A stretch of DNA of 64,000 nt from Fuerstiella marisgermanici (GTDB taxonomy: Bacteria > Planctomycetota > Planctomycetia > Planctomycetales > Planctomycetaceae), in contig NZ_CP017641.1 of assembly GCF_001983935.1 (NCBI RefSeq), forward strand, positions 6,932,001 through 6,996,000, read 5' to 3'. The position numbers were made by a program, and so were the translations under genes. A model generated the notes under the pieces. It was not told the origin of the DNA and ran no database searches. It was given only the letters and a program-made list of their open reading frames with translations. Shown piece by piece: positions 17,328-27,300 of this stretch (the stretch's first letter is position 1; each line of letters begins with the position of its first letter).

Positions 17328-18782
17328 CTACGCGATTACGTCTGTTACAACTCGGCCAGCCACGTCTGTGAGTGATTCTTCACGGCCCTGATGAAAGTAC
17401 GTCAGCAATTCATGATCCATGCCCATGAGGTGCAGGATGGTCGCGTGAATGTCGTGCAGGTGGACTTTGTTGGTGACCGCCTCGAAACCGAATTCATCCG
17501 TTTCACCATATTGAATTCCGCCTTTCACTCCGCCGCCAGCGAACCACATGGTGAAGCCGTACGGATTGTGATTGCGGCCCGGAGCATCCTTGCCTTCGCT
17601 AAATGGCATGCGACCGAATTCGCCTCCCCACACAACCAGCGTTTCGTCCAGAAGGCCGCGCTGTTCAAGGTCGGTCAGTAGCGCGGCGATCGGTTGATCG
17701 ACTTCGGCTCCGTGCCGACCATGGTTCTTTTCGATGCTCTCGTGAGCGTCCCAGGTTTCTTCCAGATGGCCTCCGCCCGAATACAATTGAATGAACCTCA
17801 CGCCTCGTTCGACCAGACGCCGCGCGATTAGACAGTTCCGGCCGTACTCATCCGTTGGCTGCTGACCTACGCCGTACATGTCCAGCGTTGCCTGAGATTC
17901 GTCGGCGATCGCGACGGCTTCTGGTGCCTGCGACTGCATGCGATAGGCCAGTTCGTACGTCTTCATGCGTGATGCGAGTTCTGCGCCACCGGGTCGCTGG
18001 TCCAAGTGCTGCTGATTCAGTTTTGCCAGAAAATCCAGTTGCTCCCGCTGCGCGCTGTCGTTGATGTGAGGCGGGCCTTTCAGGTCCAGAATGGGATTGC
18101 CGCTCGGGCGAAACAGGGTGCCAGCATACGTTGATGGCATGAATCCGCTGCCCCAGTTTGGTTGGCCGCTGATGGGGCCACCGCGTTTGTCCATCATCAC
18201 CACATAACTGGGCAGACTCTGGTTTTCTGAACCCAGTCCATAAGCACACCAGCTTCCCAGCGATGGCCGACCGATGAATGTTTTACCGGTGTTCATCGCC
18301 ACCAGTGCAGAACCGTGAGCGTGGCTGTCGGTGTGGCACGAATTGATAACAGCGAGTTTATCGGCGTGGTTGCGGACGTTGGGGAAGTAGTCTGAGATCA
18401 GCAGGCCGCTATCTCCGCCGGGACGAAACCGCCGCCAGTTGGGCGTGAGGTAGCCCATTTTTCGACCGCCTGAGTTGATGAACTTCCGATCGGCAGGAAG
18501 CTGTTTGCCCGCGTATTTCTGCAGTTCCGGTTTGAAGTCGAATGTGTCGACCTGACTGGGCGCACCGTTCATCATCAGAAAGATGCATGCTTTGGCCTTG
18601 CCTGGAAAATGCGCTTGCGGCGTTGTTGCTGCCGCCCTGGGCGAAGCTGTTTCAGCGGCGGAAAGTTGAGTGAAAAAGCCATCGTCTGACAGTGCCGCAG
18701 TCATGGCCGTGCCAGCGAACCCGGCTCCCATATTCCAGACAGCTTCGCGTCGAGTTTGTCCGCAGGGGAAGTGACTATTCAT
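17328..18782 (-). CDS. DUF1501 secreted protein, sulfatase-like
   Basis: A 484-residue protein of the planctomycete DUF1501 family. The N-terminus TRREAVWNMGAGFAG is a twin-arginine-like export signal. Family landmarks are KACIFLMMNGAPSQVDTFD, SCHTDSHAHGSALVAMNTG, VVWGGEFGRMPF and GRNHNPYGFTMWFAGGG. The family shares the alkaline-phosphatase/sulfatase superfold, but no enzymatic activity has been settled that I know of. DUF1501 genes almost always sit beside PSCyt1/DUF1549/DUF1553 genes, as here with the gene at 18916-21135 upstream on the same strand. The pair is likely one transcription unit of exported proteins, possibly for handling polysaccharide-derived substrates. Confidence 0.9.
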   Translation of the reverse strand: MNSHFPCGQTRREAVWNMGAGFAGTAMTAALSDDGFFTQLSAAETASPRAAATTPQAHFPGKAKACIFLMMNGAPSQVDTFDFKPELQKYAGKQLPADRKFINSGGRKMGYLTPNWRRFRPGGDSGLLISDYFPNVRNHADKLAVINSCHTDSHAHGSALVAMNTGKTFIGRPSLGSWCAYGLGSENQSLPSYVVMMDKRGGPISGQPNWGSGFMPSTYAGTLFRPSGNPILDLKGPPHINDSAQREQLDFLAKLNQQHLDQRPGGAELASRMKTYELAYRMQSQAPEAVAIADESQATLDMYGVGQQPTDEYGRNCLIARRLVERGVRFIQLYSGGGHLEETWDAHESIEKNHGRHGAEVDQPIAALLTDLEQRGLLDETLVVWGGEFGRMPFSEGKDAPGRNHNPYGFTMWFAGGGVKGGIQYGETDEFGFEAVTNKVHLHDIHATILHLMGMDHELLTYFHQGREESLTDVAGRVVTDVIA

Positions 18783-18915
18783 TGACTTGATGCCTCTTTT
18801 TTAGTGTGGCGGTATCTGATGCACGTCGATCGCTATATGCGGGATGAGCCGTTCCTGTCGCCCGATGTGGACAACGTAGCTCACCGGAAAGTGGAGCGGC
18901 CTGGCGGCGTTTTGG

Positions 18916-21135
18916 CTAATCGATATGCAAAAATTCATTACTGTTCAGCAGCACATGGCAAAGTGACGCCAGTGCGTGGTGTTTCGTATCGACACCGGCG
19001 GATTCAAAATTTCGACTCTGAGATTCCAGGTGACGTTGGGCCAGTTCCTGTTCGTTGGCCGTTGGTTCGCGGCTCAGGATGAACTTCCATGCCGCCACGA
19101 CCTGTCCGTCTGTCTTTGTTGAAGTTGTTTCGACGCGGCGTCCCAGAGCTTCACTCCGCGCGTAGACAAAGTCATTGTTCAGCATCGCCAGGGCCTGAGT
19201 TGGCACAGTCGTGACATCTCGCTGAGCACACGGGAGCGTCGTGTCGCAGAGATCGAAGGTTGTCATCATCGGCGGCATTAGACTGCGCGAAACGAAGCTG
19301 TACAGACTGCGACGACGTTGTTCGTCCGGCGGAGAGGCTTTGTATGCAGCATCTTTGCGAGAGAACCCTTCCAGGGCTTCCGCGCTGATCGAAGGCTTGA
19401 ATCCCTCGCCTCCGATTCGTTTGTCGAGTTCTCCCGAAGCTGCCAACATTGCATCACGCAGCGCTTCTGCGTTCAGCCGGCGTCGGTTGGCTCGCCACCA
19501 AAGTTTGTTGCCGGAATCCAGTGTGTTCGCCTGATGAGCGTTCGGGTGCAGCGACGACTGTTGCCAAGTCCGCGATGTCAGAATCAATCGATGGATGTGC
19601 TTTGCCGACCAGTTGTTGTCAACAAGTTCGCTGGCCAGCCAGTCCAGCAGTTCCGGATGAGTGGGCAGGGCTCCTTTGTATCCAAAGTTGTTGGGGGACC
19701 TCACCAATCCTTCGCCAAAATGGTGCTGCCAAAGTCGATTGACGAAGACTCGCGCTGTCAGAGGATTCTTCGGACTGGCGATCCAATTGGCGAGTTGCCG
19801 TCGTCGCCCGGATGTCTTGTCTTCGGACGTAGCGGGTTCGAACGCTGCGTACAGGTCCGGTGCGAAGGTTAAAGTTCCCGGTTCGACCGCGTGCATCGGC
19901 TTGTCGGATTCGCCATTTTTTAGAACCTGCAGCGGCGGAGGGCTGGGCGTGAGGTCTGTCCAGCCAAGTACGTTGTCTATTCCCAGTTCCTCCGCAGACG
20001 GACCACCAAGAAATTTCCGGGTTCGAGCCACAATCGGACCGGGCCAGAACGCGGAAGCCAGGCGGTAGTAGTCGTCCTGAGGAATTGGATCAAACTTATG
20101 GTCGTGGCATCGAGCACACTTGACCGTTAGTCCGAGAAACGCGGACGACGTCGCGTGAACCATGTCTTCCAGGCGTTCGTAGCGATAGTCGGCATCGTCA
20201 TTGGGTTCGTCGTTCCATGTTCCCAGTCGCAGAAAACCAGTAGCAATGACCGACTGTTCGTCGCGCGTTGGAATTTCGTCACCGGCCAGTTGATGCCGTA
20301 CAAATTCATTGTATGGCATATCGCTGTTGATGGCGTTCACCACCCAGTCTCGATACTTCCAGGCAAAGGGCTTTGGCTGATCGCGTTCGTAGCCGCTCGT
20401 TTCTGCGTACCTGACCAGGTCCAGCCAGTAGCGAGCCCAGCGTTCACCGAACTGAGGATTGCTCAGCAGATCATCCGCCAATTCGTTGACGGTTAGTGAG
20501 TCCGAATTGTCGGCAAAACGAGTCTTCCATTGTTCTAATTCGTCAAAGGTCGGCGGCAGTCCGATGACGTCGAAGTACATCCGCCGAATCAAAGTTCGAG
20601 CATCGGCGATGGGGGCCGGCTTGAGGCCGCTGCGCATAAGGCCAGCTTCGATAAAGGCGTCGATGGCGTTTAAGGTGTCGGTTTGGTCGCGCCGCTGAGG
20701 CACGTTGGGACGCGTGACCGGTTGAAAGGCCCACCAGTCTCGGCCGCCTCGGACGTCGGTTGTGACTTCGTATAAATCCAGCGAACGTCCCTTCGGCCAG
20801 GGGGCTCCGTCGGCGATCCATTCGGCCAGAATTTGAACTTCGTTGGCCGGCAGATGCTGCGAAACGCCCTTGACCGGTGGTGGCATTTCACCGGCGTGCA
20901 CTCGTTGCAGCAGGTAGCTTTCTTCGGCGCCATCGACGCTAATTGCCATTCCGGATTCGCCGCCTTTCAGCAGACCGGTCCGGGATTTCAGTGATAAACC
21001 GCCTGACGGTTCGCTGCCCTGATGACATTCCAAACAGCGGCGGATCAGCAGGGGGGCAACATCGTGTTCGAAGTCAGCCGCATAACACGTGGAAGCTGCC
21101 AGAACGAAAGTGACATAGGTGAGAATGCGTGTCAT
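18916..21135 (-). CDS. PSCyt1-DUF1549-DUF1553 planctomycete cytochrome-type protein
   Basis: A 739-residue exported protein with a signal peptide (MTRILTYVTFVLAASTCYA). Residues about 20-110 are the PSCyt1 module with haem-type CLECH. The DUF1549 (PSCyt2) module follows, around YFDVIGLPPTFDE through ERWARYWLDLVRYAET, with a second CxxCH in VKCARCHDHKFDPIP. The DUF1553 (PSD1) module is in the C-terminal half (NPLTARVFVNRLWQHHFGEGLV, TVPTQALAMLNN). The predicted role is a periplasmic or outer-compartment c-type haem protein acting with DUF1501. The partner gene lies 133 bases downstream. The family is planctomycete-specific and of unknown reaction. Confidence 0.92.
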   Translation of the reverse strand: MTRILTYVTFVLAASTCYAADFEHDVAPLLIRRCLECHQGSEPSGGLSLKSRTGLLKGGESGMAISVDGAEESYLLQRVHAGEMPPPVKGVSQHLPANEVQILAEWIADGAPWPKGRSLDLYEVTTDVRGGRDWWAFQPVTRPNVPQRRDQTDTLNAIDAFIEAGLMRSGLKPAPIADARTLIRRMYFDVIGLPPTFDELEQWKTRFADNSDSLTVNELADDLLSNPQFGERWARYWLDLVRYAETSGYERDQPKPFAWKYRDWVVNAINSDMPYNEFVRHQLAGDEIPTRDEQSVIATGFLRLGTWNDEPNDDADYRYERLEDMVHATSSAFLGLTVKCARCHDHKFDPIPQDDYYRLASAFWPGPIVARTRKFLGGPSAEELGIDNVLGWTDLTPSPPPLQVLKNGESDKPMHAVEPGTLTFAPDLYAAFEPATSEDKTSGRRRQLANWIASPKNPLTARVFVNRLWQHHFGEGLVRSPNNFGYKGALPTHPELLDWLASELVDNNWSAKHIHRLILTSRTWQQSSLHPNAHQANTLDSGNKLWWRANRRRLNAEALRDAMLAASGELDKRIGGEGFKPSISAEALEGFSRKDAAYKASPPDEQRRRSLYSFVSRSLMPPMMTTFDLCDTTLPCAQRDVTTVPTQALAMLNNDFVYARSEALGRRVETTSTKTDGQVVAAWKFILSREPTANEQELAQRHLESQSRNFESAGVDTKHHALASLCHVLLNSNEFLHID

Positions 21136-21425
21136 GTCGTCAGTATCACTTTTTCATTCGTACTGGTTTGTTGCGCAGCAATCGTCGTCATGCTGAGCCT
21201 CATACAGTGGCTGTCACGCGCGTGAGATGAGTCGCGAGTGGCATAGCGAACGTTGCGTCGCGTTCGGCGGATATGCGTGGCCCAGATCAGACAGACACTG
21301 TACCCACGCTTTGATGATCTCGCAACAGGCGCCAGTTGCTTGCCACTTGAGCCAGCTTTCTGTACTACTTCGAAGTTGAAAGCCAGCCACCAAAGAATGA
21401 CAGTCCGCTAATATGAGGGTCTCGC

Positions 21426-22175
21426 ATGTTTGACACAGAGAAACAGCAATACGATCGCGATGGTTTTGTCGTTGTAAAACAGTTCCTGGCAGGGGCTGCT
21501 CTGGCCGAGCTGCAGGACAACCTGGATCGCTATGTCCGTGAGGTCGTTCCGACATTGGGCGATGGCGAGGCGTTTTTCGAGGATCGCAGTCGCCCCGAAA
21601 CCTTAAAGCAAATGCAGCGGATGGGTGGCGATCCTTACTTTGCGGATTACACCTTACAGCCTGAATGGAATGCGCTTGCGTCGGCGCTTGTGGGCGAAAG
21701 CGTTTATGCGGAAGAACCTCAGTGGTTCAACAAGCCGCCGGGAACTCGACATGTCACTCCACCTCATCAGGACAACTTCTATTTCAGTTTGGCTCCGGCG
21801 AACGTGCTGACGATGTGGCTGGCACTGGATAAGGTCGATGCCGAAAACGGTTGCCTTCGATATCTCGCGGGCTCACATCGCGATGGTTTTCGTCCTCACG
21901 CCCGCAGTCAGGTGTTGGGTTTTTCACAGGGAATCACGAATTTCTCGGCCGATGATTTCGTGAGGGAAGTCGCAGTCCCACTGGAACCCGGCGACCTGCT
22001 GGTGCATCACGGGATGACTGTGCATCGAGCGGACGCGAACATGTCAGCAGCGCGGCACCGGCGTTCGTTTGCAATGGTGTTTAAGGGAGTTTCCTGCGAA
22101 CGTGACGAGGAAGCTTATGACCGCTATCTGCAGGCCGCCCGGTCTCAGCACCGTGAACAGGGACTTGAGGTTTGA
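21426..22175 (+). CDS. phytanoyl-CoA dioxygenase (PhyH) family Fe(II)/2-oxoglutarate oxygenase
   Basis: 249 residues. The double-stranded beta-helix iron site is visible as the HxD pair in PPHQDNFYFSL and a distal His in LLVHHGMTVHRADANMS. RHRRSFAMVF provides the arginine that would bind 2-oxoglutarate. The opening YDRDGFVVVKQFL is characteristic of PhyH proteins. Members hydroxylate diverse small molecules and lipids, so the substrate cannot be inferred. It is a solitary gene with divergent (PSCyt1) and convergent (hydrolase) neighbours. Confidence 0.87.
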   Translation: MFDTEKQQYDRDGFVVVKQFLAGAALAELQDNLDRYVREVVPTLGDGEAFFEDRSRPETLKQMQRMGGDPYFADYTLQPEWNALASALVGESVYAEEPQWFNKPPGTRHVTPPHQDNFYFSLAPANVLTMWLALDKVDAENGCLRYLAGSHRDGFRPHARSQVLGFSQGITNFSADDFVREVAVPLEPGDLLVHHGMTVHRADANMSAARHRRSFAMVFKGVSCERDEEAYDRYLQAARSQHREQGLEV

Positions 22176-22244
22176 TTCCGTGATGAATGATCTGTCCTGA
22201 CTGCATGCCTGAAAACGTCTGTTGCAGGCGAACTCGCGTGGGAG

Positions 22245-23966
22245 CTACTCGTCAGTCAGATCACTCAGTTTACTAACCGACTGAATCCGTTCTTCGGTCA
22301 GGTTTGTCGGGAATCCTTCCGGCAGGACGGCGACATGCTGCCGCAGCAGTTCTCGGGCCTCTTCGGGCTTACCGTCTTTCAAACGCAGCTTGGCCAGGCG
22401 GAATAGTGAATCGCCGACGATGGTATCTCGAAACGACAACTGCATGCCGCCGTTTTGCAGTTCGTAGTAAGTATCGGGATCAGTGGGCAGGCACTTCAGC
22501 ATGGCTTCGCCGAAGGCGGCCGGATCTTCCGGCGGCGAATCACCCATGCGGTGTTCGGGCCAGCAGTGCAGCCGAGCCAACAGGCGTGCGTACCTTGCCT
22601 TGATGCGATCAGGCGCCATGTCCAGGGCTTCGAGCTCCCGCATGATGGCGGCGGCATCAACGCTGGGGAACCTGGGAATCAGGCGACGGAAGTTACTGAA
22701 TCCCAAACCATTTGATCGCGTGAGATAGTCGGCTGCGAGGCTGCCGTTCAGCACGCCGGAGGCATGTTGGTGGTACCTGGCCAGTGCTTGCGAATACGGC
22801 GAAAGTTCCGGTTCCCATGAATCGCCTGTCGCAGTGACGTAGTGATAGCGGATTGCGAAGGCAGTCAACGGGGCGAAGCGGGTTTCTACATTGATTGTTG
22901 CAGCACCTGAGAGCCAGAAATTTTGGAAGTAGCGACGCCCGCGTTCATCAACCACCGCCAACATCATTGGCCGCTTATCGCGTTGGCCGTTTGCCGTGAC
23001 GGTAACTTGTGCAGCGTGCCCACTGTCGCCGTCCGAGGGGGCAATTGGCTTCAGGTGAATCTGCGGTTCGTTAACTGTTCCGGCGAACGCGTCCTGGAAA
23101 AACGTCGCCAGTTGCTGAGCGTACTCCTGATCATTCGTCTCCAGTGATTCCGGCGCGTGCCCTGTCTTAGGAATCAGCCACACCCGTTTTGGCGTTGTTG
23201 CTTCCGCCGCGATGCGCCATGTTCCGGATGGAGGCAGCAGGCGGTCTCGTTCGCCGTGCAGAAAGAAGACTGGACACTTCAATTTGGCGACGTTGCGCAG
23301 CGGGTCGACTCGCCCCAGTAACAGCGTTTTCATTCCCTGCAACGTCATTTGGGTGAGAACGTTGTCACCGGTAATTCGACGTGAAAATCGGTCCAGCATT
23401 TCGTTGGGGATGAAAGCGTCTTCCACGGCCACCGCCCCCGCTTGTTTTTCGGCGGCGACTGTTATTGCCAGAATCGATCCCAAAGAAACACCGAATACTC
23501 CGATATCGTTTGCCGTTCGCCCGGTGTGTTCCTTCAAAAAGTCGAACGCAGCCAGGGAATCTGTGAGCAGCGAAGACACTCCGGCGACGCCTTCGCTTTC
23601 GCCATAGCCCTGATAGTCGAACAGCATTACATCGTATCCGGCCTGCTGCAGGATTTTCGCATACGGCAGCATCAGCGAAATATTGCCGGTGTTCCCCATG
23701 CAGAACAGAATCGACTGTGTTGAACCTTCCACCGGAATATGCCAGCCACGCAGTTTGTGTCCGGCAGCGTTGGTGAAGGTCACTCGATGAGCACTTAAGT
23801 CGGCTTGCTCCGGCTGAGCATAGTCGCCTTTCATGGGACGCAGGCATACGTTGCTGATGGGGTCGCCTGTGGCCGTGAACTTTGGCGTTTCGCCGCGAGT
23901 ACTGGCGGTGCAATGCAGCAGAATGCATGCTGCGAGGCTGAGCGTGATTGGCAGACGGTGTGGCAT
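22245..23966 (-). CDS. exported alpha/beta hydrolase with C-terminal helical extension
   Basis: A 573-residue protein with a signal peptide (LPITLSLAACILLHC). Residues about 50-290 form an alpha/beta hydrolase: LFDYQGYGESEG, the nucleophile elbow GVFGVSLGS, the acid region FFLHGERDRLLPPSG and the catalytic His in KTGHAPES. About 280 further residues follow, with a beta-rich stretch (IHLKPIAPSDGDSG onward) and then an alpha-helical region that may carry TPR-like helices (KLRLKDGKPEEARELLRQH). The extension has no firm match by eye. The likely role is a periplasmic esterase or peptidase of unknown substrate. Confidence 0.82.
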   Translation of the reverse strand: MPHRLPITLSLAACILLHCTASTRGETPKFTATGDPISNVCLRPMKGDYAQPEQADLSAHRVTFTNAAGHKLRGWHIPVEGSTQSILFCMGNTGNISLMLPYAKILQQAGYDVMLFDYQGYGESEGVAGVSSLLTDSLAAFDFLKEHTGRTANDIGVFGVSLGSILAITVAAEKQAGAVAVEDAFIPNEMLDRFSRRITGDNVLTQMTLQGMKTLLLGRVDPLRNVAKLKCPVFFLHGERDRLLPPSGTWRIAAEATTPKRVWLIPKTGHAPESLETNDQEYAQQLATFFQDAFAGTVNEPQIHLKPIAPSDGDSGHAAQVTVTANGQRDKRPMMLAVVDERGRRYFQNFWLSGAATINVETRFAPLTAFAIRYHYVTATGDSWEPELSPYSQALARYHQHASGVLNGSLAADYLTRSNGLGFSNFRRLIPRFPSVDAAAIMRELEALDMAPDRIKARYARLLARLHCWPEHRMGDSPPEDPAAFGEAMLKCLPTDPDTYYELQNGGMQLSFRDTIVGDSLFRLAKLRLKDGKPEEARELLRQHVAVLPEGFPTNLTEERIQSVSKLSDLTDE

Positions 23967-24330
23967 TAAATGTCCCTGTCAGTCCTTTGGCCATTCCCAA
24001 ACTTCGCTGGTCACTCGGCCCGGCAGACCGTCGATTTTGCAACCGAAGTCGCTGACGGACAGGAGGACTCAAGCGGTGAGCAACGCCACCAGGTTTCGTC
24101 CATCGCGCCCGCGAATTCCGATTGTCGCGGTACCACGACGCGAACTCGAGAGCCAGTGGATGATTTTTACGTCACCAACCACTCGGTTCAACCTGCCAAA
24201 TGAAGAATAGATACCCTTTTCCGTCCAACCATTCTTCATGGCCGGCCAGTTCTGGCGGGCGTGGCACGTTTGCAGCGTGAGGTGAGCGGGCACCTAAACG
24301 TCCATGCAAGGACGGCATGGTCGCGTTTCG
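23967..24330. other. 364 bp intergenic, nothing convincing
   Basis: This lies between the hydrolase start and the end of the beta-lactamase/VanX fusion gene. Short open frames are present on both strands, but none has a recognisable domain or plausible start context. I see no hairpin with a T-tract and no repeat. Confidence 0.45.
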
Positions 24331-27300
24331 TCAGTCTGCAATTTCCTCGAACGTCACGTTGCCGATGCGGTACTTCTTCCAGTCTTTGTAGTCGAAATGC
24401 CACCATTCGAATTCGTAGACCGTGAAGTCTTCTGCCTCCATCGTGCGACGCAACAATTCACGATACCAACGTTGGCTCGCCGTACCGCCGGGGTAGAGTG
24501 GAAACGAACGTGGAGAGAATTCGTCGTAGCCCGCCACCATCTGAATCGGCTTGCCGGTGTCCAGGTCATAGAGCGTCAGGTCAACCGCGCAGCCTCGATT
24601 GTGTCGAGAACCATTCGCCGGATTCGCAACGAAGTCTTTGAGCTCATCCGGCGTTGCGTCCCAGAACATTTTCGTGACATGCCATGGACGATACGCATCG
24701 TGAATCAGCAACCCAAGGCCGCGTTGCTTCAATCGCTTGTTGGCTCGCACAACCGCTTCTGCTGCTGGCCGCTGCATGAAGGCTCGTGGCTGCTTGTAGA
24801 AGACGGCTCCCGTGAAGTTGTTGGTTGACGCATATCGAATGTCCAACTTGATCGTAGGATCCAGCGTTGTCAGGTCCACCAGGTTTGCATCTTGATAGTT
24901 GCCAGGTTCCGGTGGAGGAGATGCGGCCAATGCAGCGGCTCGAAGGTCGTCGATGGGTTTGACGGGTTCGATCTTGAACGTTTCGCCGTCCTTGGTGCCG
25001 ACTTCACGACGGACAAACTTCACTTCGGCAGCGACAACTTCGACAGCGTTTCCGTCGGTGTCTCGAGTGAACTTCAAACCTTCGCCGTGATACAGGCCGT
25101 AATCCGGGAAGAGAAATTCGTTTTCACTGACTTCCTTCAGTGGGTAGTAATAGAACCATTCAATCAACGCGTACAGCTGGCCATGGTCTTCCAGTATGTA
25201 AAGCGTGTTGTGGTCCCAACCGTATTCTCCAACCAGGCCACGCCACTTCGCAGGGACTTCGGCGGGCGGACTATCCGGCAAACGCTGAAAGGCCGTGTCG
25301 CCAACCAGCAAATGATTGGCATCCTGAAGCCGCACTTCAGTGCCAAACCCAACGCTATCATCGGCCAGGATCGTTCCGTCATCGGCAGCGGCTCGAAGGT
25401 TGTAACGATAGGTGCCTCGCTGCATGAAGACCTCACCGTCCAGCTCACCGATGCGAGTGAATCGATCACCGTCGACTTCCTTGTAGGTGCCGACAAGCTC
25501 TTTCGCTCGTTCCAGCGGAACCGGCCCAGTCGTCCGGTACGTTGGCAGCGACTTCCCGTCCTGCGTGGCCAGCATTAGTCTCAACGCATAATCGGCCAGA
25601 CGTCCCACAACGCCATTGCTTCCGTCAAGCGACGAAACTGCGGCGACTCCCAGCTTGCGTTCCGGCAACGCTTCCAGTTGACTGGAAAAACCATAGACCG
25701 CTCCACCGTGGCCAATCTTTGTATGGCCATCAAGTTCATCAATATGAAAGCCAATACCGAATCCCTGCGGCTTCCCATTCGCATCATTGATCGGCGTCGT
25801 CATGAGTCGGAATGTCTCCGCCGACATGATCCGACCTCCGCTGGTCGCTCCCTTGTCAAACAGACACATCAGGAATTTCGATAGGTCTGTGACACTGGAA
25901 TACATGTTGCCGGCAGGTCCGGTTCCCAGCAGAAAGCCCGGAGCCTCAAATCGTCGACCGTCGTAAGTTCGCATCCATCCGGTGGCCAGATTTTTACGGA
26001 CACCTGGCGAGACGACGAAGCTGCTGCCATCCATCCCCAAAGGTGCCAGAATCTTTTGGTGAACCCACTCCGGATGCGACGTCTCAAATTGAGCTTCCAG
26101 GACAGCTCCGACAACGGCAATGGCAGCGTTTGAGTACTTGGTCTTCGTTTCCGGCTTGTAGACCAATGTTGTGTCGTTCAGGCTGGCAACAGTGGCGGCC
26201 AGCGTTGGTTCGTCGGGGCCGAAGTAGTGTCCGACCGGTGATTCTCGCACCAGCCCGGATCGGTGCGACATCAGCTGTCGCAGTGTAATCGGAATGTTGA
26301 ACGGATTCTTCGGAGCGAAATCCGGCAGGTATTTCTGAATGGGCGCATCCAGATCCAGCTTGTCGTTTTCCACAAGCTGCATCACTGCGATATCGGTGAA
26401 CAGCTTGGAAACCGACCCTACTCGATACACAGTGTCACTAGTGGCCGGCCTGGACTGCTTCGCATCCTGAAACCCGGAGCCGTCGGCCCAGACCATGCGA
26501 TCATTGTCGACCAGAGATATCGAAAAAGCGGGCAGTTGCTTCTGTTCGACTTCAATCTTCACCGCTTGTTTTAGCTTTTCGATCGCGTCTGAGTAATCAA
26601 CTTCTTTGGGCGGCTGAATGACGTCAACAATGGTCGATGCCAGTTCCAGCAGTCGCGTGTTTTGCAGGTTGCACATCAGTGCCACCGACGTGCCGGTTTC
26701 CGGGACCAGCAGCAATACGGTCGATGTGCCCGCCTGTCCGCCGGTGTGCCAGACCACTTTACGGCCGGATCGCTGCCCGATTCGCCAGCCGAGTCCGTAG
26801 CCGGTTTCGTTGTTGTCAGATGTCTTCTGGCTTGTCCACATCTGGTTGACGCGGTCTTCGGGCAGGAGCTTGCCGGTGTTGACGGCATTTGCAAATCGCA
26901 CCAGATCGGACGGGGTGGACAGCAGCCCGCCGCCCGGGATTTTCATGCTGGTGTCATGCAGTGCGGCGTTATACAGCTCGCCAGCCACAAGATTGTGTCC
27001 TCGCGGCAGCTTCTTCAACGCATCAGCCGAATGGCGAATGTAGCCTCGTGCACGATGCGGCACGATGACGGCCTGATCGTCGACCACAGTTTGCTCCATC
27101 CCTGCGGGCGCGAAAACGCGTTGCTGAAGCAGGTCTACAAAATCAGCGTCCGCCGCGCCTTCTGCAACCGACCCCAGCAGGTTGTAGCCGAAGGTTGTGT
27201 ACTGATACTTCGAACCAGGCTGGTGCTTTAGCGGATCGTCACGGAATGTCCTCAGCGCGGACTTCAGATTGTAGAAGTGTTGTGTCGATTTGGTCTCGCG